Below, in pieces: positions 12,035 to 24,328 of a stretch of DNA of 64,000 bases. The translations under genes and the position numbers were made by a program. Origin of the DNA: Proteles cristata cristata (taxonomy: Eukaryota; Chordata; Mammalia; Carnivora; Hyaenidae); the NCBI GenBank assembly GCA_017311185.1, contig JAESUZ010001271.1, positions 1-64,000 of the forward strand, given 5' to 3'. Position 1 is the stretch's first letter. Each line of letters opens with the position of its first letter. Below the pieces are notes generated by a model. The model was not told the origin of the DNA. It was given only the letters and a program-made list of their open reading frames with translations, and did not search any database.

Positions 12035-12290
12035 AGGTACTATAACACAGTGGCTAAATTTAAGAGGCCCAGAGAGTTTTCTGAGATTAAATCTTAGTTC
12101 TCACACTTAAAACTATGTGGCTTTCATACCTATTTCTTTATCTATAAAATGTGCATTCATAAGAGTACCAGATAGTGTTTATTGCATCATGTGTCTGGGA
12201 AGATTTCAGGAGGTAGTCCACTTAATGCAATCAATCCTGTTCCTGATACAGTATAAGTTTTCAATAAATATGACCAAGTATTATTGAGTG
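12035..12290 (+). mobile_element. MIR relic
   Basis: ACTATAACACAGTGGCTAAA, then a 'ctcacacttaaaactatgtggctt' segment, TTCTTTATCTATAAAATG, and CCTGATACAGTATAAGTTTT CAATAAATAT follow the MIR consensus order on the plus strand. Confidence 0.72.
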
Positions 12291-12684
12291 GTTTTATTTT
12301 TATAATTTTTCTTAGTCAATCTTTTTTTAGGTCTGATATTTTACAACTCCTGTTAAAGGGAAAACTAAATTTTCAAAACTGATCAATTGGCAGGTATTCC
12401 AATAAAAAAATCCTCAAAATATAGCTTCTTAATTTTTTAAAATTTGTTGAATAAAACTGGCCATTTCAGAGCAATCACAAATTCTACTACCTGCTGCTCA
12501 AGCCCCAGTGTAGCCTTATGATAGATTTCTGGTGCCGCACTAATGAAGAGCCTTGAGAAGAGTGATTGGGTGGAGGGATATGTAAGGAACCATCTAGAGA
12601 ACATTCTTTAAAGTAAGGTTAATGGCACATAAGACATCATGGTAAAATATGGTTGAAAGAAGTAATACATGTCTTGTCTTAGTT

Positions 12685-12790
12685 ATTTTTAGTCTCAGTT
12701 TTATCATCTGTAAACTGAAAGATTTAATCCAAAATGATTATAAGTTCCCTGTTTCCTCTTTTTTGTTCTAAGAGTCTAAGAAACAAACAA
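12685..12790 (+). mobile_element. MIR3-like relic
   Basis: CTCAGTTTTATCATCTGTAA followed by AACTGAAAGATTTAATCC and AATGATTATAAGTTCCC resembles the MIR3 segment 'cctcatctgtaaaatgagagggttggactagatgatct'. Weakly preserved. Confidence 0.45.
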
Positions 12791-12902
12791 AAACAAAGAT
12801 CTGTGATGTAAAATAGAAAGAGTTGTTCGAGATAATTCCAAGGAACAGAATTGAGAGTAATTAATGGAAGGCAAATTTTATTATATTATTTTGTTGTTGT
12901 TT

Positions 12903-13095
12903 AATTGTTTTAATGTTTATTTATTTTTGAGAGAGAGCATGGTAGAGAAAGAGAGGGAGACACAGAACCCAAAGCGGGCTCCAGGCTCCACGCTGTCAGC
13001 CGAGAGCCCCATGCGGGGCTTGAACCCACTAACTGTGAGATCATGACCTGAGCTGAAGTCAGAAGCTTAACCGACTGAGCCACCCAGGTGCCCCA
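12903..13095 (-). mobile_element. CAN-SINE
   Basis: Minus-strand SINE: TTTATTTATTTTTGAGAGAG tail side, GCTTGAACCCACTAACTGTG B-box region, and head GCCACCCAGGTGCCCC. GTTGTTGTTT occurs on both sides (12893-12902, 13096-13105); this is a plausible target-site duplication but the motif is low-complexity. Confidence 0.95.
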
Positions 13096-13105
13096 GTTGT
13101 TGTTT

Positions 13106-13205
13106 TTAATAATCATCCTTATTACCTCCTAGGATTGTTGTGAGAATTAAGTTGAAATTTTGTAGGGGACTTAAAACAGTCCCCAGTAAATTTTGCCTAT
13201 TAGGA
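13106..13205 (+). mobile_element. MIR fragment
   Basis: ATTACCTCCTAGGATTGTTG followed by TGAGAATTAAG and a worn 'cacagtgcctggcacatag' region match the 3' half of MIR. It starts exactly where the neighbouring SINE ends, so that SINE may have inserted at or near its edge. Confidence 0.65.
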
Positions 13206-13285
13206 TTTTTATCAAGATACAGTTCAAAGTGTCTGTACTTGGAACAAATAAAAATTTGGTTCAACTTAAAGGAAGGTAATCATAT

Positions 13286-13497
13286 GAGACACCTGGGTGG
13301 CTTAGTCAGTTAAGTATTCAACTTCAGCTCAAGTCATGATCTTGGTATCTTGTGGGTTCAAACCCTACAGTAGGTTCTGTGACAGTGCAGAGCCTGGCAC
13401 TTGCTTCAGATTCTGTACCTCCTTCTCTCTCTACCCCTCCCCAACTCATGCTCTGTCTCTCTCTGCCTGTCAAAAATGAATAAATGTAAAAAAAATT
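13286..13497 (+). mobile_element. CAN-SINE with 13-bp TSD
   Basis: Head GAGACACCTGGGTGGCTTAG, CTTGTGGGTTCAAACCC B-box region, CT stretch and AATGAATAAATGTAAAAAAA tail. AAGGTAATCATAT (13273-13285) and AAGGAAATCATAT (13498-13510) are the duplication with one mismatch. Confidence 0.95.
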
Positions 13498-13719
13498 AAG
13501 GAAATCATATATAAACAATGGAATTATGAGGATGTGCCCATATTGCAAAGGCATTAGAAAAAGCGTGTTTCCTAAAGCATTTGAAACATATGATCATAAA
13601 CAAGATGCTAACAGATTAAAATATCTTTGTCCATCAAGTTGGGGTTCTTTTACATTCACTGGATCATAATTCTATCAACATAATTTTTAAGATTCTGCTT
13701 ATTAGATTTCTTAACTTAT

Positions 13720-13852
13720 TTTTCTTTATTTTAATTCCAGTATAATCAACATACAGTGTTATATTAGTTTCGATATAGTAACTGGACAATTCTATACATT
13801 AATCAGTGCTTACCGGAAGTGTTCTCTTAATCCTCTTCAGTTATTTCACTTA
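13720..13852 (-). mobile_element. LINE-1 3'UTR fragment
   Basis: TTTTAATTCCAGTATAATCA ACATACAGTGTTATATTAG and AACAATTCTATACATTAATC match the reverse complement of an older carnivore-type L1 3'UTR. Only about 130 bp remain. Confidence 0.7.
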
Positions 13853-16102
13853 TTTTGTTATGTTATAAAGTAGAGCTTTCAGACAACTAAAACAGAAAAG
13901 AGAGTTAGATAATTAAGTATTAAGGATTTTAAACACATGAACAGTGATTTAATTAGGCAATAGGGTAAGTGAGCTCTACCATTACATTCAGCTTTTACCA
14001 TATTTATAAATGTAAACAAAGGATTGCTAATGTTACCTCTGAATTTGCTGGAAACCGGAGATTCGCTACCTGAGTTCCATGGACCCCAAGTATGGAGTTT
14101 CAAAGGATAGCTTCTTGAAAGTATTTGAAATACTCTGTGTGCATGTGCATTTTTCAGGAAGGAATATCCTTCATTTTCATCAGATTCTCAAACAAATCAG
14201 AATTGGAGTCTGAGTCACAGATTTAAATGAATAATGCTTTCTTCCAGGTACAGAAAAGCTAGAAGATAAAGCCAATGCATAAATAAGATACTTCCAAAAT
14301 GAGTTTTATTAAAAAACACTTATCACTGGCACTTTGTTACTAAACGCTCTGTGACAAAGCTTATTTAAAATGTATTTATAGATTAGACTTGTATGTAGTG
14401 ATTAAATATCTAACAACTCTGTAAGTCATATCAGATCAAAGATAGATGAGAATATTTCTATCACCTGTTTACTGTCTGTTCGAATTTCTAATCTTGTTTT
14501 GATATACCTTATGGAAAAGACTTAGATAATAATTCCTGGTTTCTTATTTTCACCTCTAAGAATGATAAAAATTTTAGCCTCCTTATAATAAAAACACTTA
14601 GAAAACTTATTTTGAGCTAATATTGCCAAAAGAAAGCTAAATGCCACTATGACAATACTTTCTTCCAGTATATGTATGTGTGCACGTATCAACAAAAAGA
14701 AATGTTTTACCTTTTTATTCAATTACATGAGAGCATATAATTATCTATTTAAAGAGCAAGAATAGGCCTGACGAAATGTGAAGCAAAGAGGTCAACCTTT
14801 CCTGATTTTCTATTCAATTTGGATAACATTGGCAATGCAAAGTAAAGACAGTACTGCCAAAGTCAATATCCTAGATCCCCATGTCTATGCAACAGCTTTC
14901 TCTGTGCTAATAGCGTTTATGCCATCTGTCTGTTTCCAATTAAAGTCCATTTTTGATTCAATGACCAGATGTTTCACATTGTGGGGCCATTTTGTTATCC
15001 TCTCCTCTGCCTCAAATTTGGTATATTTACTCCAGTGTTGGCGCTATTTACACTTTCTTTTTTTTTTTCTTTCTTTTTGAATTTTAGATATCATAAACTA
15101 CTGCTTCGTGCATTTTTTCCAAGTCATGAAATAGATTTCCCATTCCTTCTTTACAAGTTATTGCCTACAAAGTCAGTCTTATGAATGATTTTGTACTTAT
15201 AATGTCAGTTAATGATTGCTCATATACAATGCCTGTTTATCTGATCTTTAATATATTTGCTTATACACATGAAATTTTCTATTATAAAAAACTTGTACAA
15301 GTAATACATATTAAATTAAAGTCACTAAATATATGATTCCTCAGAGAAAGACAAATTACTGTATTAATTACCTTTTCTGTGATTTGTTACTTTAAGTATT
15401 TTCTGAATTCTACTCATAAACCTGTATGTTTCCTGTCTCAACTCTATCAAAGTCAATTTTGTTTGTTTTTAGATAAGAAAAAAAAAATACCTAAACTTGA
15501 AAAATATTAGATTAAGTTCCAGTCTCATTTTCTACTCAGATTTTATTGGTTATTCTAACCCTGGAGAAAATTTTTCAGAGTTATGCTTGGTGAACAACCT
15601 CTGCATGCTTCCATTTCATGTAGTATAGAAGTACAACAGCTGGATTTTTAATTTTCTATTTTGTCATTGGCATTGGTGACTAGGTTGTGAACATCTTTGG
15701 AAATGTCTTTCTGGTTGTTACATTGTCGTGGGCAATTTGAATATTCTTCTGACTTAAGTGCCAAGTTCTAGTATCTAATATCTAATATCTATGATGGTCA
15801 GGCTTTAGAAAGGGTATTATTTTTAGTAAAGAAGCCAAACTAATAACATTTCAGGACATGCAACAAGGAACAGGCACTATCAACCTTTAAATGCCCCCAG
15901 AATATCTGCCTCCCTACTGTGGTAGTGGCTGCCTGAGTTCAGTTATTCTATGCGAGAGCTTTTTAGTAGATTAGAACCATAGATTGATTCCTCATTTTTC
16001 TACCGGTAGATAGGGAAAGGCCTCATGTCATACTTGAGTTTCTGTTAAAACTCATTTGAAAAAAATGTGTATTGTATTCATAGTATCTACTTTATTCTCT
16101 TT
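13853..16102. other. Long unique AT-rich stretch
   Basis: About 2.2 kb with no recognised mobile element or gene. A CT/T-rich run lies at 15055-15078. Open frames here (for example 100 codons at 14778-15080) have no recognisable motif. Confidence 0.5.
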
Positions 16103-16311
16103 ACATTTTTAAATATGTATTAATTTTTGAGAGAGAGATAGAGCACGAGTGGGGGAGGAGCAGGCAGAAAGGGAGACCTAGAATTGGAAGACGAAGGCTC
16201 TAGATCTTAGCTGTCAGCACAGAGCCCGATGCAGGGCTTGAACCCACTAACTGTGAGATCATGACCTGAGCCAAAGTCACGCTTAGCCACCTGAGCCACC
16301 CAGGCAGCCTC
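16103..16311 (-). mobile_element. CAN-SINE
   Basis: Minus-strand SINE: TGTATTAATTTTTGAGAGAG, GCTTGAACCCACTAACTGTG, ATCATGACCTGAGCC, and head GCCACCCAGGCAGCC ending at 16311. Part of the tRNA-like region is deleted (AAGTCACGCTTAGCCACCTG). Confidence 0.93.
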
Positions 16312-17611
16312 ATTTTATTCTTTATTCTAGGGTTTTGCTCTCCCGTAGTAGACATCGGCAACTTGAACATCCAGACCCAATGATATCAGGTTCCTCTGGA
16401 GTTTCCTAATACTCAAATTCTTTCTACTTTGAAGCCCAACTATTAGGCCTCCCAAGGAACCCTTGTGAGCTGTATTGCCTCACCGTAGGAATCACTGCCT
16501 CCTTTGTACTCTTCATACATTTCTTGCGGCAGTTTATTACTTAATAAGATGGAATATTGTGGCACATCACTTACCTCTTTCATGTATTTTAAGTGCCATG
16601 GTGGGAGATAAAGCTTATCTCTGTGCTTTCCTATTACTTTTAACACAATTACCAAGAGTCATTTGTAAATTGAATTGATTGATTGATTACTCAAACTGTG
16701 CTTAGCCAAATTTCCTTGTGCTCTGAATTTTCTCCACAGATAAAACTCAACTATTTCTATTTTTATCATTCAGGTCCTACTATGTTCCTGAGATTAGTCT
16801 AATAAAAGAATTCATGATAAGTTAGTAATGGCTATAAATTATTATTTTTTAATAGCCACTTTACTTTTAACCAAATCTTGATTTTATTAAGCCTAAAAGC
16901 TTGATAATAAAAGACTTCCAAGTCCGAAGATGAACATGTAATAGCAGAGCCTTTGAGCTTAAGAGAGACCAGCCTATCATCCAGAAAAAAACTGTTCCTA
17001 TTGATTTTGAATCAAACTATACTTTAAACAATGTAGGGCTATTTGCACAAAGACCATTAAAGTCTGCTTTGGATGATTCCATTAAATTTCATTACAAACA
17101 CTGATTATTGATTCTCAAACTTTAGAATATTTAAAGTGAATCCCCACAAGTTTTATGTGTGTGTGTGTGTGTGTTTCAGTGTGGATTTCTATGCCCCATC
17201 TATGCCCCCGTTTAATTTTATATGTATGACTTTCGGGAATCTCCATTTTTATAAACAGGAAGCTGATTCTGATGGGTAGTGAGAGGACCATACAACAAGA
17301 AACCCAAATGATCCAAAGATGACACCCCCAAAGTTGAAATTTATTTCCCAAGAACAGAGATTAAGATATTTTTATATCCTTCAGTGACTATATTTTTATT
17401 TAATGCATTCTATAAAATGCAAATATAATGTGCATTAAATTTTTGATGCAGAAAGAATAGAGAAGAGCAGCTGAAAAATTTTAAGTGGAAATACTGAAAG
17501 AAGAAAGTTTATGCATTTACCAACATTTTATATAAATTTTATTAAGAGTAAAGCATAAAAAGCTATTAAGAATATACATTTCATTAAAGGCATGAAGCTA
17601 AATTTATAATT
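16312..17611. other. Unique sequence with a short GT repeat
   Basis: Mostly featureless. A (GT)n tract of about 20 bp lies at 17155-17174. A short minus frame across it is chance. Confidence 0.55.
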
Positions 17612-17826
17612 ATTTTTTAATTTTTTGTAATGTTTATTTTTGAGAGAGAGAGAGACAGACAGAGCAGGGAAGGGGCAGAGAGAGAGGGAGACACAGAATT
17701 GGAAGAAGGCTCCAGGCTCTGAGCTGTCAACCTAGAGCCCAACAAAGGGCTCAAACTCATAGACAGCAAGATCATGACCTAAGCTAAGATCAGCCACTTA
17801 ACCAACTGAGCAACCCAGTTGCCCCA
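17612..17826 (-). mobile_element. CAN-SINE
   Basis: Minus-strand SINE: TAATGTTTATTTTTGAGAGA tail side, CAGAATTGGAAGAAGGCTCC, CTCATAGACAGCAAGATCAT and head GCAACCCAGTTGCCCC. Moderately diverged. Confidence 0.94.
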
Positions 17827-17985
17827 TGAATTTTAGATTTACTTATTTTTTGTATTCAATAAGTATAAATTATGTGCTTTTCAATATTAAAAATGAGATA
17901 ATATTGAATTTCATCCCTGAGGACTTTCTACCAATATAGTAGTTCCTTTTTATGATGTCAAATTACAGATTTAAAAATAAAAAAC

Positions 17986-18195
17986 TCTGCAAACCTGAGT
18001 GGCTTAGTCGGTTAAGGGTCCAACTTTGGCTCAGGGCACAATCTCAAATTCATGAGTTCGAGCCCTGTATCAGGCTCTGTGCTGACAGGCCAGAGCCTGG
18101 AGCCTGCTTCAGATTCTGTGTCTCCCTCTTTCTGTCCCTCCCCCGCTCACACTCTGTCTCTCTCTCTCAGAAATGAATAAACATTAAAAAATTTA
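17986..18195 (+). mobile_element. CAN-SINE
   Basis: Plus-strand SINE: GCAAACCTGAGTGGCTTAGT head (first bases worn), ATGAGTTCGAGCCCTGTATC, GTGCTGACAGGCCAGAGCC and AGAAATGAATAAACATTAAA tail. It is an inverted partner of the SINE 160 bp to its left. Confidence 0.94.
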
Positions 18196-19050
18196 AAAAA
18201 CATTTAGTAAGATAGTTTTCACTAATGTTATGGTGAATCTTAGGGGCATTTTTTTAATTTCTAGGGGAAAGTAAACACAGTGCCCTGTGACTCAGGAAAT
18301 TTTCAGCAAATTAATAAACAGTTTTTTTCCAAAAGTATCACCTCAATTGTATCAACTATTATTACATTCTCTGATCATAAGCAGGGAGATTAAAAATTTC
18401 CACTCTTGTACACATTTTATTTTAATTTCATAGATCGTGGATAAAATTAAAAGAGATGGGAATATCTTGAAACTCAAAATTATCTTTTCTTAGTTTTCTC
18501 ATTTTACATCAGTTTATATCTTTTTCTAATCCTCCTCAGTGTGCCAGGCACAACTTTGAAACTAGAGATAAAGTGGTAAATCAGATAAGTAATATTCTGG
18601 TTCTCAAAGAAATTAGGCTCTTATTAGTGGAAGAGAGGACTGAATAATACATAAGCAAGAAGGGAATTGATAGTGAAAGCTAAGCAGATAATTAAGTGTA
18701 CGTGTCTCAGACCCAGATACGGTGTGGATACTACTTTTACTTTGGTTGATGAGGAGGGGTAGTTCCAAGGTTAGATATCAATGCCCAGATGGAGTTCGCT
18801 ATGTCATGACCAGAAAGCAAAGCATCTTAAATGGAGAGAATGGCTTGAAAAAACACTTAAAATAGAATAAAATTGGTCTATTCTGTTGGAAAAATAAAAA
18901 TAATGGGTGTGGTTAAGCATAGCAGATGAAAGGAAATATGTGAAACGAGGTCAGGAGGTTAAGTAGAAGCCAGGTCATAAAACTTGTAAATCAGGGTAAG
19001 AAGGGTGGATTTTGTTCCCGGAGCAATTGGAGGTCATCAAAGCGTTTGGG

Positions 19051-19950
19051 TATTAATTAATTAATTAATTATTCAATTTACATCCAAGTTAGTTAGCATA
19101 TCGTGCACCATTGATTCCAGGAGTAGGTTTCTCTATGCCCTTACTCATTTAGCCCATCCTCCCTTCCACAACCCTCTAGCAGCCCTCTGTTCTTTATATT
19201 TAAGTCTTTTATGTTTTGTCACCTTCCCTGTTTTTATATTACTTTTGCTTCCCTTTCCTTATGTTCATCTGCTTTGTACCTTAAATTCATTATATGAGTG
19301 AAGTCATATGATATTTGTCTTTAACCAACTAATTTCACTTAGCATGATAGCCTCCAGTTCCATCTACATATTGCAAATGGCAAGATTTCATTTGAGTAAT
19401 ACTCCACATCTTCTCTATCCATTTATCTGTCGATGGACATTTGGGCTCTTTCCATACTTTGGATATTGTCAAAAGCACTGCTGTAATCATTGAGGTACAT
19501 GTGCCCCTTCGAAACAGCACACCTGTATCTCTTGGGTAAATACATAGTAGTGCAATTGCTGGATCGTAGGGTAATTCTATTTCTAATTTTTTGAGGAACC
19601 TCCATACTTCTTTCCAGAGTGGCTGCACCAGTTTGCATTCTCACCAGCAGTGCAAAAGAGATCTTCTATCTCCGCATTCTTGCCAACATCTGCTGTTGCC
19701 TAAGTTGTTAATGTTAGCCATTCTGGTAGGTGTGAGGTGCTATTTCATTGTGGTTTTGATTCATATTTCCCTGATGATGAGTGATGCTGAGCATTTTTTC
19801 ATGTATCTATCTCCTCGCCATTTGGGTGTCTTCTTTGGAGAAGTGTCTATTCATGTCTTGCCCATTTCTTCACTGGATTATTTGTTTTTTGTGTCTTGAG
19901 TTTGATAAGTTCTTTATAGATTGTGAATACTAACCCTTTATCTGATATGA
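19051..19950 (-). mobile_element. LINE-1, 5'-truncated, older
   Basis: Minus-strand end of L1 ORF2 and 3'UTR, paralogous to 636-1535 but clearly more diverged, with a different 3'UTR (TTACATCCAAGTTAGTTAGC). The tail became a TTAA-rich tract at 19051-19072. GTTTGGG flanks it at 19044-19050 and 19953-19959, a short likely duplication. It interrupts the ancient repeat at 18535-21150. Frames are closed by many stops. Confidence 0.93.
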
Positions 19951-20016
19951 GGGTTTGGGCTCAAAGCAAAAAGATAACATGACCTAATTTATGTTTTAAA
20001 CAGATCCTGTTGTCTG

Positions 20017-20263
20017 GGGTGCCTAGGTGACTCAGCTGGTTAAGTAGCCAGCTCTTGATTTCAGCTCAGATCATGATCTCATAGCTGGCGGGTTAGAGCC
20101 CCATGTAAGGTTCCACTCGGGATTTTCTATCTTTCTCTCTCTGCCCCTCTCCAGTTCGCGCTCATGCATACGCACATACGTTCTCCCTCTCTTAAAAATA
20201 ACAAAAAATAATAAAACACTTAAAATATAAAAATATAAATATAAATGAATAAATAAATAAATC
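20017..20263 (+). mobile_element. CAN-SINE inside ancient repeat
   Basis: Head GGGTGCCTAGGTGACTCAGC, a variant B-box region, CT stretch and a long A-rich tail with (AAAT)n. Flanks GATCCTGTTGTCTG (20003-20016) and GATCCTGATGGCTG (20264-20277) are the target-site duplication with two mismatches. Confidence 0.93.
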
Positions 20264-20561
20264 GATCCTGATGGCTGCTCTTCAAAGAAGCAGTTAATAA
20301 GAGGACAACTTGGAAGACAAGAGACCCTTGCAGAAAGACAGTGACAATCTGATTAATGTAATTCTGGAGATAAAATGAAGTGGACAAATTTGGGGTAATT
20401 ACAAGTAAATTTAGCATACGCTTTCATTTCTTGAATAAAGTACATTACTTTGATTGAGCAGATAAGACCTGAGAAGAATGGTGAGGGAGAGACAGATATA
20501 ATCATCTTGAGACCAATACTGTAAAATACAATTTTCTGCATTTAAGAAATCTTTTATGTCT

Positions 20562-20712
20562 GTACTGTCTAATATGGTACCAATACCCATATATGACTAC
20601 TGAATACTTAAAATGTGACTAGTATAACTGTGAAATTGAATTTTTGGTTTTCGTTAATTTTAATTTGAATAATCACCTGCAGTGATGACTACTGTATTAG
20701 ATAGGCCAGCTC
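20562..20712. mobile_element. Small DNA-transposon-like relic (hAT/MER-type)
   Basis: Starts TGTACTGTCTAATATGGTAC and ends TATTAGATAGGCCAGC, giving imperfect inverted termini (TGTCTAATA / TATTAGATA). The inner text TGACTACTGAATACTTAAAA TGTGACTAGT resembles the 'ctattgagcacttgaaatgtggctagt' block of a mammalian MER-type nonautonomous DNA element. Family name is uncertain. Confidence 0.55.
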
Positions 20713-21150
20713 TAGAAATGTGGCTTGAGCAAATAATTGGATGGTAGTGTCATTTATTGAAACAGGCAAGAGTAAGAGAAAGCAGCCTTGAAATGAAAAT
20801 CAAGAGTTCTATCTGGATCATGTTAAGTTTGAAATGCTTAGTGGTTACCCATGTGACTATATCAAATAGTATGTAGAATATGTGAATTTGGAGTTCTGGC
20901 GAGGTCAGGGATATATCTACACACTTAAGAATTATCAGCACATAGATATTATTTATACCCATGAAACTCAGTGAAGCCACCTAGAGAGAGTATAGAGAGA
21001 GAAAAGGGCTCAATGACAGAGGGTAACATTCTAACACTTAATAATCAAAACAGAAGTCAGCATAAAAGACTGCAAAAGAAAAGTCAGTCTCAAAAGGTAC
21101 ACACTGAAGTAGAGCACAGCCAGGTCAATGACTGTTGAAGAAGGGTCATC

Positions 21151-23173
21151 TTTTCCACATCAGTTTGGGAAAGCACAGTTGCCCTTGGAATGTCAAGCAG
21201 GACCAGATGGAGCCCAGGGAACAGCTCAGCCTGACAGCCTGTACGCTATGTGGGGGAGGGCATAGGTTTTCATAGGGATTTGGTCCTGAGGTTGAGGCTA
21301 AAATGCACACCATTATTACTTTATGTATATCATTTTGAAACTATGATGCAGAAAAGCATTCATAGTTTCAGAAGCAAGAAGCAGCTGGAAGCTGATTTCA
21401 AACCTGCATCATTTCCCATTCAGAAAGTGCTAACTATAAATTTCTCCTAATAATAATGATAAATAAAAATATATAGAGTTCATTTTTCCTAACAAAAACT
21501 TCATATTACTCCTTCAAAAACAAATCCTTTAAAGGTAAACATCAGAAACCTCTGTTTTTTTGTCATAATGTAAGTTTTCAGGAAGGCAAGTATATACCAG
21601 ACATTGTATCAGATATAAAGAAGTTAATGCAAAATTTTATCATATATTAAGAAGTTATAAAACCTTTTAAAATAATTTAAAAGAGGTAGAAAAACATTTT
21701 AAGCAATGGAAAGTAGCTTTATCTTTCTCAGATAGGTTTTTCTTAGAATTTCATTAGAATTCTTTTTAATGTAATTCTCTTTATAGTAAATCCCTAGGTT
21801 TAATCTGGGATTGTTTTGAGATTCATGATTCTGTGATTTTGTTTGAGCTTTGTAGAAGAAAGGTATTTTTCATTCTGGGGACTTATGTATTTGCTTCTAT
21901 CTGTCTCCAGAAAGAAAAAAAATAAAAATAAAACCAGAAGCAAAAGAAGACAGGCTGAAAACTACTACCACCAGACTGATGAACTACCTGAATATTGCTC
22001 TATTATGATAAACTATCACTTGCACATACACAGAACTTTTTTTCTAGGATCATAATGAGAATTTCATAGTACATTCAGGAGTTGTTTCTCATTTTGATGT
22101 TTCTATAAAATAACAAATTCAGATCATGTTTACAGAAAAATACAGATTATCCTTTGTTTATCAAATTACTGATTTTCTTTTCTGTGGTAAGTGACCAATT
22201 AGTCATATCCCTGCCGGTTAATATAACGAATATATATACTTATAAACACGCCAACATATATATATACATGTATATGTATACACTATACATGTATACACAT
22301 ACATATCAACATAAATACTTTTAAAAGGACAATGATTATAAATATATAGATGTGATAGATAAAATTTAATTTAAATTTTTAACTAAGCTTACCAGACACT
22401 GATAACAAAATGGGGAGTATTCTTATGGTCTACACAACAGTGAGCATAAAGATTATACAGTAAAACTTGAAGATGCCATGGCTAGAAGGCAGGTTTAATT
22501 CTATAATGCAAAACATACCTTTCTATGACTGTCTAATAGAATCGTTTTATACCTCTGATTTCAATGGAAAGTCATTTGGTACCTACAAAATGAATGAAAT
22601 AAAAATCTCCTGACTCTTCTTGGACAACAGAACCAAATGACCAAACAATGTGCAGGCGGATTAGAAGGAGTCAGCACAAGACAGCTGCAACAGGCTTTGC
22701 CCAGATTCAGATCTGAACACAGTCCAGTCAAGAGATAAGGAAGAGTGGTAGCCCAAAGACAAATGCAGAAAGGCCATGTGGTAATGAGCAGATATTTTTG
22801 GCAACTTAGAAAGCAGAAAAATGACATAAAAATGCTGTTAACAGATTTAGACTCAAATTTAAAATCTAAATTGTGTTTTTCAGACAAGGAAGCTTAGCTT
22901 CTTTTACTATTAATGTAATGTTGATATAAAAAAATGATATCCAATCAGCCCAGTGGTCTAATGCAGCAAGAGACCTAAGAAACAGATCTCTAGAATTTTA
23001 CTACAAGGAGAAAGGACAAACTTTTTACTTATCTAAATCTGGTTAAGAGTATTTCTATTTCTGTCATGATAAAGAATAGAAATTCTAGAATTAAAATTAA
23101 ATGAATATTATTTCAAGTTAGTTAATCTTGCAATTATACCTAAACTAATGTTATAATAAAATCAATGTATTTT
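21151..23173. other. Unique sequence with an AT/TG tract
   Basis: No gene evidence. A TA/TG-rich, partly palindromic tract lies at 22226-22310 (ATACATGTATATGTATACAC). A 108-codon minus-strand frame at 22561-22887 has no recognisable family and no transcript-like context. Confidence 0.5.
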
Positions 23174-23185
23174 TATAATATGTGT

Positions 23186-23402
23186 CGGGGCGCCTGGGTG
23201 GCTTAGTCGGTTAAGCGTCCAACTTTCGCTTAGGTCATGATCTCGCGGTTCGTGGGTTCGTGCCCAGCGTCGGGCTCTGTGCTGACTGCCAGCTCGGAGC
23301 CTGGAGCCTGTTTCAGTCTGTGACTCCCTCTCTCTCTGACCCTCCCCTGCTCTTGCTGTCTCTCTCTCTCCTAGAAATAAATAAAACATTAAAAAATATA
23401 TA
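23186..23402 (+). mobile_element. Young CAN-SINE subfamily copy
   Basis: Nearly consensus: GGGGCGCCTGGGTGGCTTAG head, GTTTCAGTCTGTGACTCCC signature, AAATAAATAAAACATTAAAA tail. TATAATATGTGT is repeated exactly at 23174-23185 and 23403-23414. Confidence 0.97.
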
Positions 23403-23414
23403 TATAATATGTGT

Positions 23415-24319
23415 TAATCATTATACATAAAACCTTGGTAATGGCTTTGACCTGGGACCTTAATTCTTTATGGAAAAAAAATACAAATAGATAAATCATA
23501 AGCCCCACTGCACAAAATTCATAGTCTAGCAGTTAATCAAGTTAACTTCAGCAACAAATTCTAAAATATAGGAAGCAAATATATAAAGGTAATAAATGAT
23601 GAAAAACATTGTACATAATATTTTTACTTTAAACATAAACATCCATTCACTAATTTGATATTGGCCAAAGATTAATTGGATTATTGACCAGTAACATAAA
23701 CTGTCTTGAATGCATCATCTCCAGTTTTCAGTTTCAGTATCTTTAAGGTAAAAACAGAATTTGAAGATATTGTAAAGGAAAATGAGTCTCAAACCTTTCC
23801 AATTTTTGTTTTTTCAGTTTTTACTACCATCACAATTTTTAGCCATGTACATAAGTCAAGCCATGCCAAAACATTCCATTTTTATTTCACTCAGATAACT
23901 ATATTTTCCCATACATATGTCATCAGTTTATATTATAGTTATCTAAACATTTGTGATTGTAGTAATAAGTATAAACCTGTGAGAACAAGTCTTCAACTGG
24001 TAGGAGTAAATATTCCTTCACAAAACAGAGCACACCCTAAGAGCAATAAACCTTCAGCATACCAAGGGCATTAAATAGCACATTATATGGAAAATTTAAT
24101 TCATCTATTAAACTAATTAAAAGGTTAATTAGGAGACCTACTAAAGATGATTTATTAATCAATGTATGATTATATAAATATATACATTAATATTGACAAA
24201 ATTTTGATAAAAAGAACTGATGGAAAAGGAAGATATCACACCTTAAAAATTTGTCAAGGATTTCTAATTTAGAAAATAAGATTGAGATTCATTTTTTTCA
24301 ATAAATTTTTATAAGGAGC
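23415..24319. other. Unique AT-rich sequence, no feature seen
   Basis: A 122-codon open frame at 23706-24074 has no recognisable domain, no evident codon bias and no splice or promoter context. I treat it as chance. Confidence 0.5.
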
Positions 24320-24328
24320 AGAAAAATA

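Larger units (their letters stand above)
18535..21150 (+). mobile_element. Ancient long mammalian repeat, copy 2, with three younger insertions
   Basis: Blocks GTGTGCCAGGCACAACTTTG, GGTGGATTTTGTTCCCGGAG, CAATTGGAGGTCATCAAAGC, then after an L1 TAACATGACCTAATTTATG and TTTTAAACAGATCCTG, then after a SINE GATGGCTGCTCTTCAAAG, and finally AATCAAGAGTTCTATCTGGA, TCATGTTAAGTTTGAAATGC and ATTATCAGCACATAGATATT. Joined across the insertions they follow one old consensus whose wording I know from mammal-wide repeats but whose family I cannot name with certainty. The same family occurs at 7665 and 29020. Confidence 0.6.

Noticed and set aside
22561..22887. 108-codon minus-strand frame rich in Cys, Leu and Phe
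   Set aside because: It resembles no family I know and has no supporting context; a hydrophobic look is common in chance minus frames of A-rich DNA.
23706..24074. 122-codon plus-strand open frame
   Set aside because: No recognisable domain or family, no promoter, splice or poly-A context, and AT-rich composition in which frames of this length arise by chance.
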